A DNA stretch of 64,000 bases from Acidipropionibacterium jensenii DSM 20535 (GTDB taxonomy: Bacteria > Actinomycetota > Actinomycetes > Propionibacteriales > Propionibacteriaceae): contig NZ_AUDD01000009.1 of the NCBI RefSeq assembly GCF_000425285.1, forward strand, positions 61,514 through 125,513, in the 5' to 3' direction. How positions within the stretch are numbered: the stretch's first letter is position 1; each line of letters starts with the position of its first letter. The notes beneath the pieces are model-generated. The model was not told the origin of the DNA and made no database searches. It was given only the letters and a program-made list of their open reading frames with translations. This document shows, piece after piece, positions 37,439 through 47,747 of this stretch. The translations under genes and the position numbers were made by a program.

Positions 37439-38392
37439 GTGATCGAGTCTGTCCAGGATGTCGTCGAGGTGATGGACCGGGTCCGGGCCGCGGTGGCAAG
37501 CGTGATCGAGGGCAAGTCCGACCGCATCGACACCGCGCTGGTCGTCCTGCTGGCCGAGGGTCATCTGCTGCTCGACGACGTCCCCGGGGTCGGCAAGACG
37601 ATGCTCTCGAGGACCATCGCGCGGTCCATCGACTGCACGGCCCGACGAATCCAGTTCACCCCCGACCTGCTGCCCTCCGACATCACCGGGGTCAGCGTCT
37701 TCAACCAGCAGACCCGCGAGTTCGAGTTCAAGCCGGGCGGCATCTTCGCCAACATCGTGGTCGGCGACGAGATCAACCGGGCCTCCCCCAAGACCCAGTC
37801 CGCGCTGCTCGAGGCGATGGGCGAGCGTCAGGTATCGGCAGACGGCGTCACCCACCAGCTGGAGGCCCCGTTCATGGTGGTCGCCACCCAGAACCCCGTC
37901 GAGATGGAGGGCACCTACCACCTGCCCGAGGCCCAGCGCGACCGGTTCATGGCCCGGATCACGATGGGCTACCCGGAGCGGGCGGCCGAGCTGGAGATGC
38001 TCGAGCACCACGGCGCCAGCAATCCGCTGGACTCCCTGGAACCGGTGGCCACCGCCGAGGACATCCGCGCCCTGGTGGCCGTCGTGCGCACCGTCTACGC
38101 CGCTCCCGCCGTGATGGACTACATCGTCGACATCACCGAGGCCACCCGCAACCACCCGGACCTGCGGCTGGGCGCCTCCCCCAGGGCCAGCCTCCACATG
38201 CTGCGGGCAGCCCGGGCCAGGGCCGCGATGAGCGGCCGTGACTACGTCATCCCCGACGACATCCAGGCGCTGGCGGTGCCCGTGCTGGCCCACCGGCTGA
38301 TCCCCTCGGCCCACGCCCAGCTCGACGGACGCGCCCTGGCCGACGTCGTCAACGCCATCGTGGCAGACACCCCGCTGCCGGAACGGAGCTGA
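37439..38392 (+). CDS. MoxR-type AAA ATPase
   Basis: 317 residues from the GTG at 37439, with AGGAGG seven bases upstream. Walker A in LLLDDVPGVGKTMLSRTIA, Walker B in NIVVGDEINRASPKTQSALL, ending with a MoxR lid domain (GASPRASLHMLRAARA). MoxR ATPases act as chaperones, usually with a DUF58 or VWA partner; here the DUF58 and transglutaminase genes follow at once. Lies divergent from mraZ, a common actinobacterial layout suggesting a link to the cell envelope, which is inference. Confidence 0.93.
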   Translation: MIESVQDVVEVMDRVRAAVASVIEGKSDRIDTALVVLLAEGHLLLDDVPGVGKTMLSRTIARSIDCTARRIQFTPDLLPSDITGVSVFNQQTREFEFKPGGIFANIVVGDEINRASPKTQSALLEAMGERQVSADGVTHQLEAPFMVVATQNPVEMEGTYHLPEAQRDRFMARITMGYPERAAELEMLEHHGASNPLDSLEPVATAEDIRALVAVVRTVYAAPAVMDYIVDITEATRNHPDLRLGASPRASLHMLRAARARAAMSGRDYVIPDDIQALAVPVLAHRLIPSAHAQLDGRALADVVNAIVADTPLPERS

Positions 38393-38396
38393 CCGG

Positions 38397-39656
38397 GTGC
38401 GGCTCTGGCGACACCTCACACTGCGCGGACGGGTCCTCCCGATCTGCGGAATCCTGCTCACCGTGGCCAGTCTCGGCCTCGGTCAGCGCGACATGGCCTG
38501 GGTGGGGCTGCTGCTCATCCTGCTGCCGGTCCTGGGACTGCTGCTGGTCACCTCCACCCGGCTGAGGATGAGCTGCGTCCGTGAGGTCGAACCCTCCCAG
38601 TGCCCCCTCGGCGAGACGATGGCGGTGCGCACCACCCTCAACCGGGGACAGGGGATGCCGATCGGCGTGCTGCGCTTCGAGGAGACCGTTCCGCGCGCCC
38701 TGGGGCTGCGACCGCGGTTCAGCGTGCACACCCTGGCGCGCAGATGGCGACGCAGTATCGACTACACCCTCACCGGGCGCGCCCGCGGCAGGTACACCGT
38801 CGGCCCGATGCTGGTGCGGGTCTGCGACCCCTTCGGCACCGCGGTCTCGGACCACCAGTTCGCCGCCACCAACCAGATGATGGTCACCCCGCGGGTGTGG
38901 CCCCTGCAGCATCTCGGCAAGGTCGCCGGGACCGGCCGCAGCGGCGAGACGATCCCCCAGCAGATCGGCACCCAGGGTCAGGACGACGTCCTCATCCGGG
39001 AGTACCGGCAGGGCGACGACCTGCGTCGGGTGCACTGGCGCTCGAGCGCCCACCAGGGTGACCTCATGGTGCGCCGCGAGGAGCAGTCCTGGGATCCCGC
39101 GGCCACCGTGCTGCTGGACTCGCGGGCCGAACGGCACTCCGGTCTGGGCGCCCAGGGATCCTTCGAGTGGTCGGTCTCGGCCGCCGCCTCGGTGTGCTCC
39201 CACCTTCTCAGGAGCGGCTACCAGGTGCGCCTGGCCGACGCCTCCGGCCCGGTGATGACCTCTGCGGAGGTCGATCTGGGAGTGGCCCTGGAGCGTTCCC
39301 TCACCACTCTCACCGACCAGCGGATCGGCAAGGAGGAGGATCTTGTCGCGGCCGCCCGTGCCTGCACCGGTCGCCAGGCCGGCGAGACGGTGGTGGCCAT
39401 CCTGGGACGCCTGAGCCAGGCCGACGTCCTCCCCCTGGACGTCGCCCGGACCGGACACACCCAGGCACTCGCCCTGGTGCTGGACACCGACTCCTTCACC
39501 GCACGCCGGTTCCGGGGCACCCCGGAACAGGCCGATGAGCACGACCAGGTGGTCGACCAGCTGCGCGGGCAGGGCTGGTCGGTCGTCACGGTGCACCACG
39601 GAGACACCGTCCCGGCCGCCTGGCAGGGGTTCGAGCAGATCGGAGCATCCCGATGA
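38397..39656 (+). CDS. DUF58 domain membrane protein
   Basis: 419 residues, GTG start 4 nt after the moxR stop. Two membrane helices near the N-terminus (about 12-50), a beta-rich region, then the DUF58 signature REYRQGDDLRRVHWRSSAHQGDLMVRR (about 202-228) and a VWA-like C-terminal half (TVLLDSRAE). DUF58 proteins pair with MoxR ATPases; molecular role unknown. The stop overlaps the next start as ATGA. Confidence 0.9.
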   Translation: MRLWRHLTLRGRVLPICGILLTVASLGLGQRDMAWVGLLLILLPVLGLLLVTSTRLRMSCVREVEPSQCPLGETMAVRTTLNRGQGMPIGVLRFEETVPRALGLRPRFSVHTLARRWRRSIDYTLTGRARGRYTVGPMLVRVCDPFGTAVSDHQFAATNQMMVTPRVWPLQHLGKVAGTGRSGETIPQQIGTQGQDDVLIREYRQGDDLRRVHWRSSAHQGDLMVRREEQSWDPAATVLLDSRAERHSGLGAQGSFEWSVSAAASVCSHLLRSGYQVRLADASGPVMTSAEVDLGVALERSLTTLTDQRIGKEEDLVAAARACTGRQAGETVVAILGRLSQADVLPLDVARTGHTQALALVLDTDSFTARRFRGTPEQADEHDQVVDQLRGQGWSVVTVHHGDTVPAAWQGFEQIGASR

Positions 39657-41977
39657 GCGCCCCCAGCGCAGAGCGGACCAGCAGGAACCGGACCAGCGGG
39701 AATCAGCCCGGTGCGGACCCGTCCGGTACCGGCGCGGGCGGGATCGAGCCGACCAGTCGGCCCCCGCTGCGCAGCTCCGATCTTCCGATGTGCTGCGCGA
39801 TCGCGCTGGCCATGATTCTTGCCACCCTGGCACTGAGCCCGCTCACGGTGGACCGCAGCTTCTGGCTGCTGGCCGGGTTGACGGTGCTCATCCTCGAGGG
39901 CCTGTCGGCGCTGGGGCACCGGTTGCGACTGGCTCCCTGGCTGATCCATCTCGTCCAGCTCCTGGTCCTGGCGGCGATCGGGGTGGGACTCGGCCTGTCG
40001 GCCGCCCACGAACTGGGTCTGACCGGCTCCCTGCCCTCCCAGCTGTGGCAACTGTGCCTGAACTCCTCGGTGGTCGCCCAGACCCAGCCCGCGCCGATGC
40101 CGGCCCATGTCGGCGTCCGCTGGCTCACCGTCCTGCTCGTCGGCGTGGTGACCATCCTCGCCGATGTCCTGACCCTGAGCCTGGAGAGCCCGGTGTGGGC
40201 GATCGCCCCGCTGCTCACCATCTATGTCATCCCGGCGCTGGCCGCCGAGCAGGCCGCGACCTGGTGGAGCTTCGCCCTGATCGCGGTCGGCTACCTGGTC
40301 GTGCTCGCCACCGAGCAGTTCTGCCTCAGTCGACGGTGGACCCGCAATCTGTCCGGGGACACCGCGAGGGCCTCGCGGGTGGCAGCCGGAGTGCCACTGG
40401 CCGGGCTCGGCACCGCCCTCGCGGTGCCGGCCGTGGTGCTCTCCCTGGTGCTGGGCAGTGCGCTGCCGACGTTCGGCAGTCTCGACATCGACTCGGCCCG
40501 CCCTCGCGGCTCCGGTCCGATGCAGCTCACCGATCCGACCATCGATCTCCAGCAGAATCTCACCACCCAGTCCCGGCAGGTCGTGCTGAGCTACCAGACC
40601 TCCAGTCGCACCGGGGAGTACCTGCGGATGGCCTCGCTGACCCGGGTGGACGCGTCAGGCTGGCACCTCGCACCGGTCGATCTGTCGACCACCGCCCCCG
40701 ACAGCACTCCCGGGCTCGACATCGCCAGCAGCCGGCGCACCGTCCAGGTGAGCATCGGCGACTTCGGATCGGAGTTCCTTCCCGCGCCCTACGCCCCGGT
40801 CTCCACCACGGCCGGCGGGCAGTGGTCGTGGGATCCGGGCAACCTCACCATCATCAGCACCTCGGACGACCGGGACGACGCCACCCGCAACCTCCGCTAC
40901 TCGGTGACCTCCGAGCAGCCCGACCTCGACACCGCGGACTTCGCGAGCGCGGCCGCCGGCACCCCCGCCGACCGCACCACAGTCGCCGTCCCGAAGGACA
41001 CCCCCCAGGCCATCATCAGACTGGCCCGCTCGGTGACCGCCGGGGCCACCACCCCGGTGGAGCGGGCCGCGGCCATCCAGGACTACCTGCGCGATCCCCG
41101 ACGGTTCACCTACAGCACCAGCGCACCTCCCGGCGACGGCTTCGACGTGATGACGAACTTCCTCACCAGGAGCCGATCGGGGTACTGCATCCACTTCGCC
41201 GCGGCGATGGCCCTGATGGCCCGCGTCGAGGGCATCCCCTCCCGGGTCTCGATCGGCTTCCTGCCCGGCACCCGGACGAACGGCGCCTGGCAGGTCCGTG
41301 GCTCGAACATGCACGCCTGGCCCGAGCTCTACTTCCAGGGTTACGGCTGGGTGCGCTACGAGCCGACCGCGGCGGTCGGCCAGTCCCCCACCTGGTCGGT
41401 GCAGAACCCGAACTCCGTCCCCCAGACGCAGTCCTCGGCCGACGCCACCGAGTCGGCCAGCGCGGCGGCGACCCCCTCGGCACCGTCGGCGAGCACCTCG
41501 GCGGGCGCTGCCTCCTCGGCCCCGGCGTCCTCCCAGGAATCCGGACCGTCGCTTCCCTGGCGCACCATCCTGATGAGCCTGGCCGGGGTGCTCGTGGTGG
41601 CCCTGCTGGCCTGCACCCCGATGCTGTTGAGGGCCGGCAGACGTCGCCGCCGGTTGTCGTCGGGTGACCCGTCGGCCCTGGTGGCCGGTGCCTGGCGGGA
41701 GGTCCACGACTCGTGGACCGACCACGGCCTGAGCTGGGCGGCACTCAGTCCGCGCGCCCAGCTCGCGGCTGTCTCGGACCAGCTGGGGCCAGAGGGCGCA
41801 GCGGCCCTCGGTCGACTGGCCGGGGCCGAGGAGAGGGCCCGTTACGCCCGCTCCCTCGGCGAGATCGGAGATGTCGGCGGCGATGTCGAGGTCATCCGGA
41901 AGGGGCTCGCCGCAGCAGACACTCCCCGGGCCCACTGGCTGGCCACCTGGTGGCCACGCTCCCTGTGGCACAGGTGA
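39653..41977 (+). CDS. TgpA-like membrane transglutaminase-family protein
   Basis: 774 residues. Six or so membrane helices in the first 220 residues (DUF3488 region), a large extracytoplasmic transglutaminase-like domain with the triad Cys in GYCIHFAAAMALMA (about 512), His in SNMHAWPELYF (about 554) and an acidic residue in VRYEPTAAVG, a Ser/Ala/Pro linker (about 590-635), another membrane helix (about 640-660) and a cytoplasmic DUF4129-like tail. Likely acts on the cell surface with the MoxR/DUF58 pair; substrate unknown. Confidence 0.9.
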   Translation: MSAPSAERTSRNRTSGNQPGADPSGTGAGGIEPTSRPPLRSSDLPMCCAIALAMILATLALSPLTVDRSFWLLAGLTVLILEGLSALGHRLRLAPWLIHLVQLLVLAAIGVGLGLSAAHELGLTGSLPSQLWQLCLNSSVVAQTQPAPMPAHVGVRWLTVLLVGVVTILADVLTLSLESPVWAIAPLLTIYVIPALAAEQAATWWSFALIAVGYLVVLATEQFCLSRRWTRNLSGDTARASRVAAGVPLAGLGTALAVPAVVLSLVLGSALPTFGSLDIDSARPRGSGPMQLTDPTIDLQQNLTTQSRQVVLSYQTSSRTGEYLRMASLTRVDASGWHLAPVDLSTTAPDSTPGLDIASSRRTVQVSIGDFGSEFLPAPYAPVSTTAGGQWSWDPGNLTIISTSDDRDDATRNLRYSVTSEQPDLDTADFASAAAGTPADRTTVAVPKDTPQAIIRLARSVTAGATTPVERAAAIQDYLRDPRRFTYSTSAPPGDGFDVMTNFLTRSRSGYCIHFAAAMALMARVEGIPSRVSIGFLPGTRTNGAWQVRGSNMHAWPELYFQGYGWVRYEPTAAVGQSPTWSVQNPNSVPQTQSSADATESASAAATPSAPSASTSAGAASSAPASSQESGPSLPWRTILMSLAGVLVVALLACTPMLLRAGRRRRRLSSGDPSALVAGAWREVHDSWTDHGLSWAALSPRAQLAAVSDQLGPEGAAALGRLAGAEERARYARSLGEIGDVGGDVEVIRKGLAAADTPRAHWLATWWPRSLWHR

Positions 41978-41999
41978 CCGCGGTCAGCGATCAGCGGGG

Positions 42000-42305
42000 T
42001 CAGCGCTCGCAGGCGATGCCGTCCCTGTCGGCGTCCAGGCGCTTGTTGTACCTCATCGCCTGGTTGTAGAGGGAGTCGGACCGCTTGAAGGTGGTGACCG
42101 GGCGGCGCTTCGCCTTGCCGACCACCCTGTCCTTGGCCTTCGCCCGGCCCACGCCATGCGGGTAGGCCTTGTTGACGGTGCTGCAGTTCCTGGTCCAGGA
42201 GGGTGCTCTGGTGGCCGCTGATGAGGAGGTTGTGGAGACCCCGGTGAGACCTCCGGCCACCAGGGCGGCGCTCAACGCCAGTGATGCGATGCGACGACGT
42301 GTCAT
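42000..42305 (-). CDS. Secreted excalibur calcium-binding domain protein
   Basis: 101 residues from the ATG at 42303-42305. Sec-type signal peptide (MTRRRIASLALSAALVAGG, likely cleavage after SSSAA), then a short basic domain ending in the excalibur motif LDADRDGIACE, an EF-hand-like calcium loop with the flanking Cys pair (NCSTVNKAYPHGVG at its start). Function of the family is not known beyond surface calcium binding. A TACGGT hexamer 6 nt before the ATG suggests a leaderless mRNA. Confidence 0.88.
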   Translation of the reverse strand: MTRRRIASLALSAALVAGGLTGVSTTSSSAATRAPSWTRNCSTVNKAYPHGVGRAKAKDRVVGKAKRRPVTTFKRSDSLYNQAMRYNKRLDADRDGIACER

Positions 42306-42311
42306 GAGCGC

Positions 42312-42338
42312 ACCGTAGCGACGCCGGTCACCGGCGTC
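42312..42338 (-). promoter_or_regulatory. Excalibur-gene promoter with palindromic operator-like site
   Basis: -10 TACGGT at 42312-42317 (6 nt before the ATG) and, immediately upstream, the palindrome GACGCCGGTCACCGGCGTC (42320-42338), which covers the spacer and part of the -35 region. The single central base makes it a poor RNA hairpin but a good dimer-binding site. It could also serve as terminator for the upstream DUF3040 gene. Confidence 0.4.
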
Positions 42339-42368
42339 CACCGGGGGCCCGGATGAGCGAGGTGGGAA

Positions 42369-42803
42369 TCAGCGCTGTCCGTCGCTGCGACGGCGCCAGC
42401 GCTCCTCCATCCTCTGGGTGAAGCTGCGCCCGGTGCCGGCCGGATGGGATCCGCGCGTGGCAGCCGAGCCGCCCTTGCCGGTCGGGGCCCCCTTGCCACC
42501 GCCCTTGTGCTGGAGTCCGCTCATCAGCGTCACCGCGCTCACCAGCATCACCACGAAGCCCAGGATGCTGACGATGATGTTGACGATCGCCTCAAGTTCC
42601 ATCCCGACCAGCAGGAGCACCAGTCCGATGACGATCCCGAGCACCGACCACAGTGTGCGGCCACGGGGTGGACGTCGTTTTCCGGTGCGCCCCTTCGGCC
42701 TCGGGGCGTTGCGCGAGAAGTTGCGGGCGAAACTGGGATCGTCGGCTGACAGGGACTCCTCGAGTTCCGCGAGCCGCCGCTGCTCCTCTGCTGAGAGTGG
42801 CAC
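42369..42803 (-). CDS. DUF3040 membrane protein
   Basis: 144 residues; GTG start with AGGAGG upstream. Begins PLSAEEQRRLAELEESLSADD, the recognisable DUF3040 N-terminus (also FARNFSR), then two membrane helices (about 51-68 and 72-92) and a basic Gly-rich tail. Found in actinobacteria, often near division or wall genes; function unknown. Confidence 0.88.
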   Translation of the reverse strand: MPLSAEEQRRLAELEESLSADDPSFARNFSRNAPRPKGRTGKRRPPRGRTLWSVLGIVIGLVLLLVGMELEAIVNIIVSILGFVVMLVSAVTLMSGLQHKGGGKGAPTGKGGSAATRGSHPAGTGRSFTQRMEERWRRRSDGQR

Positions 42804-43131
42804 GTCGCGCCTCCTTCATCAGTCGATCCCCAGTGGGGTTGACAGACGTCATCTGGTGCTCCCAAGTCTAGGTCGCACCCGGTTCGCGGGGAAACCGATC
42901 AGCCCAACTGACAGCAACTGACAGCAACCGCCGATCTCCCGCGGTCCCGTTGCCCGTCCTGGTGCCGCGACCGTTCCTGCTGTGCTGCCCGCGCGGTGAT
43001 GACCTCGCCTTCGGGCAGATCCCCGGTGACCTCCCGGTCGAAGTGCCATACTTCCTCGTGAGGCCCGCCTTCACGGCAGGGACGCGCCCGCACCGACCGA
43101 ACTGCACCGAGGTGCTCAGGAAGGCCCATCC
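42804..43131. other. Divergent intergenic region between the DUF3040 gene and gcvT
   Basis: 328 nt without a gene. It holds a 10-bp tandem repeat CAACTGACAG (42905-42914, 42915-42924, then CAAC) and an extended -10-like TGCCATACT (43044-43052) that could start the gcv operon with a leader of about 73 nt. gcvT has AGGAAGG upstream of its ATG. No glycine riboswitch core was found. Confidence 0.4.
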
Positions 43132-44244
43132 ATGACCCATCACGATCTCCGCCACTCGCCGCTCGAGTCCGTGCACGAGGAGGCCGGGGCGACCTTCACC
43201 GAGTTCGCCGGCTGGCGGATGCCGGTCCGCTACACCTCGGATCTCGATGAGCACCGTGCGGTCCGCACCGGGGCGGGGATCTTCGACCTGTCCCACATGG
43301 GCGAGATCCGGTTCAGCGGCCCTCAGGCGGGGGCGGCTCTCGACCATGCCCTGTCGGGAAATCTGTCCGGACTGGCCACCGGCCGGGCCAAGTACACCCT
43401 GCTGCTCACCGAGGAGGGCGGGATCCTCGACGACATGGTCGTCTACCACCTGGCGGACGACGACTACCTGGCGGTGGTCAACGCCGCGAACCGGGAGGTC
43501 GACCTGGCCGAGCTCACCACCCGGTCAGCGGGATTCGACGCCGAGGTCGTCGACGAGTCGGCCGACACCGCCCTCATCGCGGTCCAGGGGCCCCGGGCCG
43601 CCGCCATCGTCGTCCAGACCATGGCGCAGTCGAACCTGGACCCCGAGGAGCTGGCCGCACTGCGGTACTACCGGTGCTGCGCGGGACGGTTCGAGGGGGA
43701 TCCGGTACTCATCGCCCGCACCGGCTACACCGGGGAGGACGGATTCGAGCTGTACTTGCCGGCCGGGACGGCCAGCCGGATGTGGCGGGCGCTCACCGCG
43801 ACCGGGGACCTCACACCCTGCGGCCTGGCCTGTCGCGACACCCTTCGTCTGGAGGCCGGGATGCCTCTGTACGGCCACGAGCTCACCACCTCGACGCGGC
43901 CCTCGCAGGCCGGCCTGGGCCGGGTGGTGTCCTTCACCAAGTCCGACGATTTCGTCGGACGGCGGGCTCTGGAGGGCCGCGACGCCTCCGGCGACCGGGT
44001 CCTGGTCGGTCTGGCCGGGGAGGGCCGCCGGGCCGCCCGGGCCGGATACTGGGTGCTCGACGCCGACGGGACCACGGTCGGCGAGGTGACCTCGGGAGTG
44101 CTCTCCCCCACCCTGGGTCATCCGGTGGCGATGGCCTACGTGGATCCGGGCCTCGCCGGGACCGGGACCGCGCTGTCGGTCGACGTGCGGGGCACCCCCA
44201 TCGCCTTCACGGTGGTGCCGCTGCCCTTCTACCACCGATCCTGA
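43132..44244 (+). CDS. gcvT: Glycine cleavage system aminomethyltransferase (T protein)
   Basis: 370 residues. Transfers the methylene group from the H protein to tetrahydrofolate, releasing ammonia. GWRMPVRY near the start, GIFDLSHMGEIRFSG with the folate-site Asp region, ARTGYTGEDGFELYLP, CGLACRDTLRLEAGMPLYGHEL and the C-terminal barrel domain with GEVTSGVLSPTLGHPVAMAYV. First gene of gcvT-gcvH-gcvP; the L protein is not in the window. Confidence 0.96.
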   Translation: MTHHDLRHSPLESVHEEAGATFTEFAGWRMPVRYTSDLDEHRAVRTGAGIFDLSHMGEIRFSGPQAGAALDHALSGNLSGLATGRAKYTLLLTEEGGILDDMVVYHLADDDYLAVVNAANREVDLAELTTRSAGFDAEVVDESADTALIAVQGPRAAAIVVQTMAQSNLDPEELAALRYYRCCAGRFEGDPVLIARTGYTGEDGFELYLPAGTASRMWRALTATGDLTPCGLACRDTLRLEAGMPLYGHELTTSTRPSQAGLGRVVSFTKSDDFVGRRALEGRDASGDRVLVGLAGEGRRAARAGYWVLDADGTTVGEVTSGVLSPTLGHPVAMAYVDPGLAGTGTALSVDVRGTPIAFTVVPLPFYHRS

Positions 44245-44271
44245 CCCCCGACCACCCCCAGAGAACCAGCG

Positions 44272-44306
44272 CCGACCGCACACGACAGCCCCGACCGCAC
44301 ACGACA
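44272..44306. repeat. Direct repeat in the gcvT-gcvH gap
   Basis: CCGACCGCACACGACA occurs at 44272-44287 and 44291-44306 (19-bp period) just before the gcvH ribosome site. No function seen. Confidence 0.6.
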
Positions 44307-44322
44307 AGCACAGGAGACACAC

Positions 44323-44697
44323 ATGACACGCGATGACCTGCTCTACTCCAAGGAGCACGAGTGGCTCTCCACCGATGGCACCGGAACGGCCACGGTCGGC
44401 ATCACCGACTACGCGACCCAGGAACTGGGAGATGTGGTCTTCGTCTCCCTGCCGCAGGTCGGCCAGCAGGTGAGCGCCGGAACCGCGATCGGCGAGGTGG
44501 AGTCGACGAAGTCGGTCTCCGACCTGTTCTCACCGGTGAGCGGCACCGTCACCGAGGTCAACGAGAAGCTCGCCGAGGCACCGGAGCTGGTCAACAGCGA
44601 CCCCTTCGGCCAGGGATGGCTGTTCAAGGTGGAGTACACCGAGGAACCCACGGACCTGCTCGGCCGCCAGGAGTACCTGGCACTGACCGCCGACTGA
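44323..44697 (+). CDS. gcvH: Glycine cleavage system H protein
   Basis: 124 residues with AGGAG upstream of the ATG. Lipoyl-carrier domain; the lipoylated Lys63 is in [18 protein letters not shown], and the C-terminus [11 protein letters not shown] is typical. It shuttles the aminomethyl group between P, T and L proteins. Confidence 0.97.
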   Translation: MTRDDLLYSKEHEWLSTDGTGTATVGITDYATQELGDVVFVSLPQVGQQVSAGTAIGEVESTKSVSDLFSPVSGTVTEVNEKLAEAPELVNSDPFGQGWLFKVEYTEEPTDLLGRQEYLALTAD

Positions 44698-44786
44698 CTG
44701 CCGACTGCTGCCCCGATCCGGACCACTGCTCCCCCCGATTCCCGGCCCGACGGCCCACCCGCCGGCTCCCCGTTGAAAGGACCACC

Positions 44787-47747
44787 ATGCCCGCCAACCG
44801 TCCGTCATCTGCCGATCAGACCTTCGCGGCGCGTCATGTCGGTGTCATCGGCAGGGACCGGGAGCGCGCCCTCGCCGAGCTGGGAGCGGACTCCCTGGAC
44901 GAGCTCATCGAGCTGGCGGCACCGGCCGACATCCTGACCCCGGTGACGGCGCCCAGCCTGCCGCCGGCGGCGGACGAGGCGAGCGTGCGCGCGGAGCTGG
45001 CCCGTCTGGCCGGCCGCAACCGGGTCACCCACGCCCTGATAGGCCAGGGGTTCCACGGCACTCTCACTCCCGCGGTGATCCGCCGCAATGTCTTCGAGAA
45101 CCCGTCCTGGTACACCGCCTACACCCCGTACCAGCCGGAGATCTCCCAGGGACGACTGGAGGCACTCATCACCTTCCAGCAGATGGTGGAGGACCTCACC
45201 GGCCTGCCGGTGGCCAACTCCTCCCTGCTCGACGAGGCGAGTGCCGCCGCCGAGGGGATGTTGCTGGCCCGGCGCGCCTCCCGGGCCAGGACCTCCCGGT
45301 TCATCGTCGGGCGGGCCCTGCTTCCCCAGGTGCGTGCCGTGGCCGCCGGGCGGGCGGCCGCTCTAGACCTGGAACTGGTGGAGGCCGATCTCACCGATCC
45401 GGCATCCTGGCGGCCCGAGGTCGAGCAGGGGTGCTTCGGCCTGCTGGCCGCCTACCCGGATGCCGAGGGACGGGTCTGGGACCCCAGAGAGGTCTTCGAG
45501 GCGGTCCACGAGGCCGGTGGGATCTGCGTGGCCGAGTGCGACATTCTCGCCCTGGCGATGCTCACTCCGCCCGGGGAACTGGGCGCCGATGTGGCCGTCG
45601 GGACGACCCAGCGGTTCGGCGTCCCGATCGGCTACGGCGGTCCGCACGCCGGCTACATGGCGGTGCGCAAGGGCCTGGAGCGCCAGATCCCCGGCCGCCT
45701 GGTGGGGATGTCCAGGGACGCCGACGGCGTCCCCGCCTACCGGTTGGCCCTGCAGACCCGCGAGCAGCACATCAGGCGCGACCGGGCGACCTCCAATATC
45801 TGCACCGCGCAGGTGCTGCTGGCCGTGATGGCGGCGATGTACGCCGTGTGGCACGGGCCGGAGGGGATCCGGCGGATCGCCCAGCAGGTCCACGACCGGA
45901 CGGTGGCGCTGGCCGAGGCGCTGGGCGCGGCGGGGCTGGATCCGGCCGAGGGGCCGTTCTTCGACACGCTGCGGATCAGGCTTCCCGGGCGGGCCGAGGA
46001 GATCTGGCTGCGCGCCCGCCAGGCCGGGTACACGCTGGCCCTGCTGGACGCCGACACCGTGGGACTGAGTCTCGACGAGACCGTCACCGCCGAGGACGTC
46101 ACCGCCCTGGCCGGGCTGATCGGGGGACGCCACACCGACGCCGGGGCCGGCGCGGACGCCGCCTGGGAGTGGCCGGGCGCCCTCATCCGGACCAGCGACT
46201 TCCTCACCCACCCGGTGTTCACCAGCTACCGCTCCGAGACCTCTTTCATGCGCTACCTCAAGCGGCTGGCCGATCGCGACTACGGGCTGGACCGCGGCAT
46301 GATCCCGCTGGGCTCGTGCACCATGAAGCTCAACGCGGCCGTGGAGATGGAGCCGGTGAGCTGGCCGGAGTTCGCCGACCTGCACCCCTTCGCACCGGCC
46401 GACGATGCCGCCGGGACCCTGCAGCTGATCGACGACCTGGAGACCTGGTTGGCCGAACTGACCGGCTACGACACCGTGAGTCTGCAGCCCAATGCCGGCT
46501 CCCAGGGGGAGTACGCCGGTCTGCTGGCCATCCGCGGCTACCAGCACTCCCGCGGCGAGGACCAGCGCCGGGTCTGCCTGGTGCCCTCCTCGGCCCACGG
46601 CACCAATGCCGCCTCGGCGGCGCTGGCCGGACTGCGGGTGGTGGTGGTAGGCTCCGATGACCAGGGCAACATCGATCTGGCCGATCTGGCCGCCAAGATC
46701 GAGGCCAACGCCGACCAGTTGGCGGCGATCATGCTCACCTACCCGTCCACCCACGGCGTCTACGAGGCCAAGGTGCGCCGGGTGTGCCAGATGGTCCACG
46801 ACGCCGGCGGGCAGGTCTACATCGACGGGGCCAATCTCAACGCCCTGCTCGGGGTGGCCCGACCCGGCGAGATCGGCGGGGACGTCTCCCACCTGAACCT
46901 CCACAAGACCTTCGCCATCCCGCACGGGGGCGGCGGACCGGGAGTCGGACCGGTGGCCGTCAAGGCCCACCTGGCACCCTTCCTTCCCGGCCATCCGCAG
47001 AGCCCGCGCCACGACCATGTCAACACCCGGGGCGGCAGCCTGGAGCACGGCAGTGCGCCGGTGGCGTCGGCCCCCTACGGCTCGGCCTCGGTGCTGCCCA
47101 TCTCGTGGGCCTACATCCGGCTGATGGGTGTGGACGGCCTGCGGGAGGCGACCGGCCAGGCCGTCCTCAACGCCAACTACGTGGCCAGGCGGCTGCAGAG
47201 CCAGATCCCGGTGCTGTACACCGGGGCCAACGGTCTGGTGGCCCACGAGTGCATCCTCGACCTGCGCCCGCTCACCCACCGGACCGGGATCAGCGTCGAC
47301 GACGTCGCCAAGAGGCTCATCGACTACGGCTTCCACGCCCCGACGATGTCCTTCCCGGTGGCCGGCACGCTGATGGTCGAGCCCACCGAGTCCGAGGACC
47401 TGGCCGAGCTGGACCGGTTCTGCGACGCGATGGGGGCCATCGTCGCCGAGGCCGACAGGGTGGCCGAGGGGGCCTGGCCGGCGGACGACAACCCGCTGGT
47501 CAACTCCCCCCATCCGGCATACCGGTTGATGGCCGACGACTGGCAGCACCCCTACTCCAGGAAGGTCGCGGCCTATCCCGGGGTCGCCGCCTCAGCCGGC
47601 CGGGACGAGGAGTCCGGTCTCCACATGAACCCGGTGACCCGGATCCAGGCGAAGTACTGGCCCCCGGTGGGCCGCATCGACAACGCCTTCGGCGACCGAC
47701 ACCTGGTCTGCTCCTGCCCTCCCCCCGAGGCCTTCGAGGAGGTCTAG
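44787..47747 (+). CDS. gcvP: Glycine dehydrogenase (decarboxylating), P protein
   Basis: 986 residues from the ATG at 44787 (GAAAGGA upstream); single-chain form, not split into two subunits. PLP enzyme that decarboxylates glycine. The first half has FAARHVG and [13 protein letters not shown]; the C-terminal half has [16 protein letters not shown] and the PLP-Lys motif [17 protein letters not shown] (Lys near 706). The stop codon shares the four bases CTAG with the rarD stop on the other strand. Confidence 0.97.
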   Translation: MPANRPSSADQTFAARHVGVIGRDRERALAELGADSLDELIELAAPADILTPVTAPSLPPAADEASVRAELARLAGRNRVTHALIGQGFHGTLTPAVIRRNVFENPSWYTAYTPYQPEISQGRLEALITFQQMVEDLTGLPVANSSLLDEASAAAEGMLLARRASRARTSRFIVGRALLPQVRAVAAGRAAALDLELVEADLTDPASWRPEVEQGCFGLLAAYPDAEGRVWDPREVFEAVHEAGGICVAECDILALAMLTPPGELGADVAVGTTQRFGVPIGYGGPHAGYMAVRKGLERQIPGRLVGMSRDADGVPAYRLALQTREQHIRRDRATSNICTAQVLLAVMAAMYAVWHGPEGIRRIAQQVHDRTVALAEALGAAGLDPAEGPFFDTLRIRLPGRAEEIWLRARQAGYTLALLDADTVGLSLDETVTAEDVTALAGLIGGRHTDAGAGADAAWEWPGALIRTSDFLTHPVFTSYRSETSFMRYLKRLADRDYGLDRGMIPLGSCTMKLNAAVEMEPVSWPEFADLHPFAPADDAAGTLQLIDDLETWLAELTGYDTVSLQPNAGSQGEYAGLLAIRGYQHSRGEDQRRVCLVPSSAHGTNAASAALAGLRVVVVGSDDQGNIDLADLAAKIEANADQLAAIMLTYPSTHGVYEAKVRRVCQMVHDAGGQVYIDGANLNALLGVARPGEIGGDVSHLNLHKTFAIPHGGGGPGVGPVAVKAHLAPFLPGHPQSPRHDHVNTRGGSLEHGSAPVASAPYGSASVLPISWAYIRLMGVDGLREATGQAVLNANYVARRLQSQIPVLYTGANGLVAHECILDLRPLTHRTGISVDDVAKRLIDYGFHAPTMSFPVAGTLMVEPTESEDLAELDRFCDAMGAIVAEADRVAEGAWPADDNPLVNSPHPAYRLMADDWQHPYSRKVAAYPGVAASAGRDEESGLHMNPVTRIQAKYWPPVGRIDNAFGDRHLVCSCPPPEAFEEV

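Noticed and set aside
42804..43131. Glycine riboswitch before gcvT
   Set aside because: The conserved aptamer cores were not found; the ACTGACAG repeats do not fit the fold.
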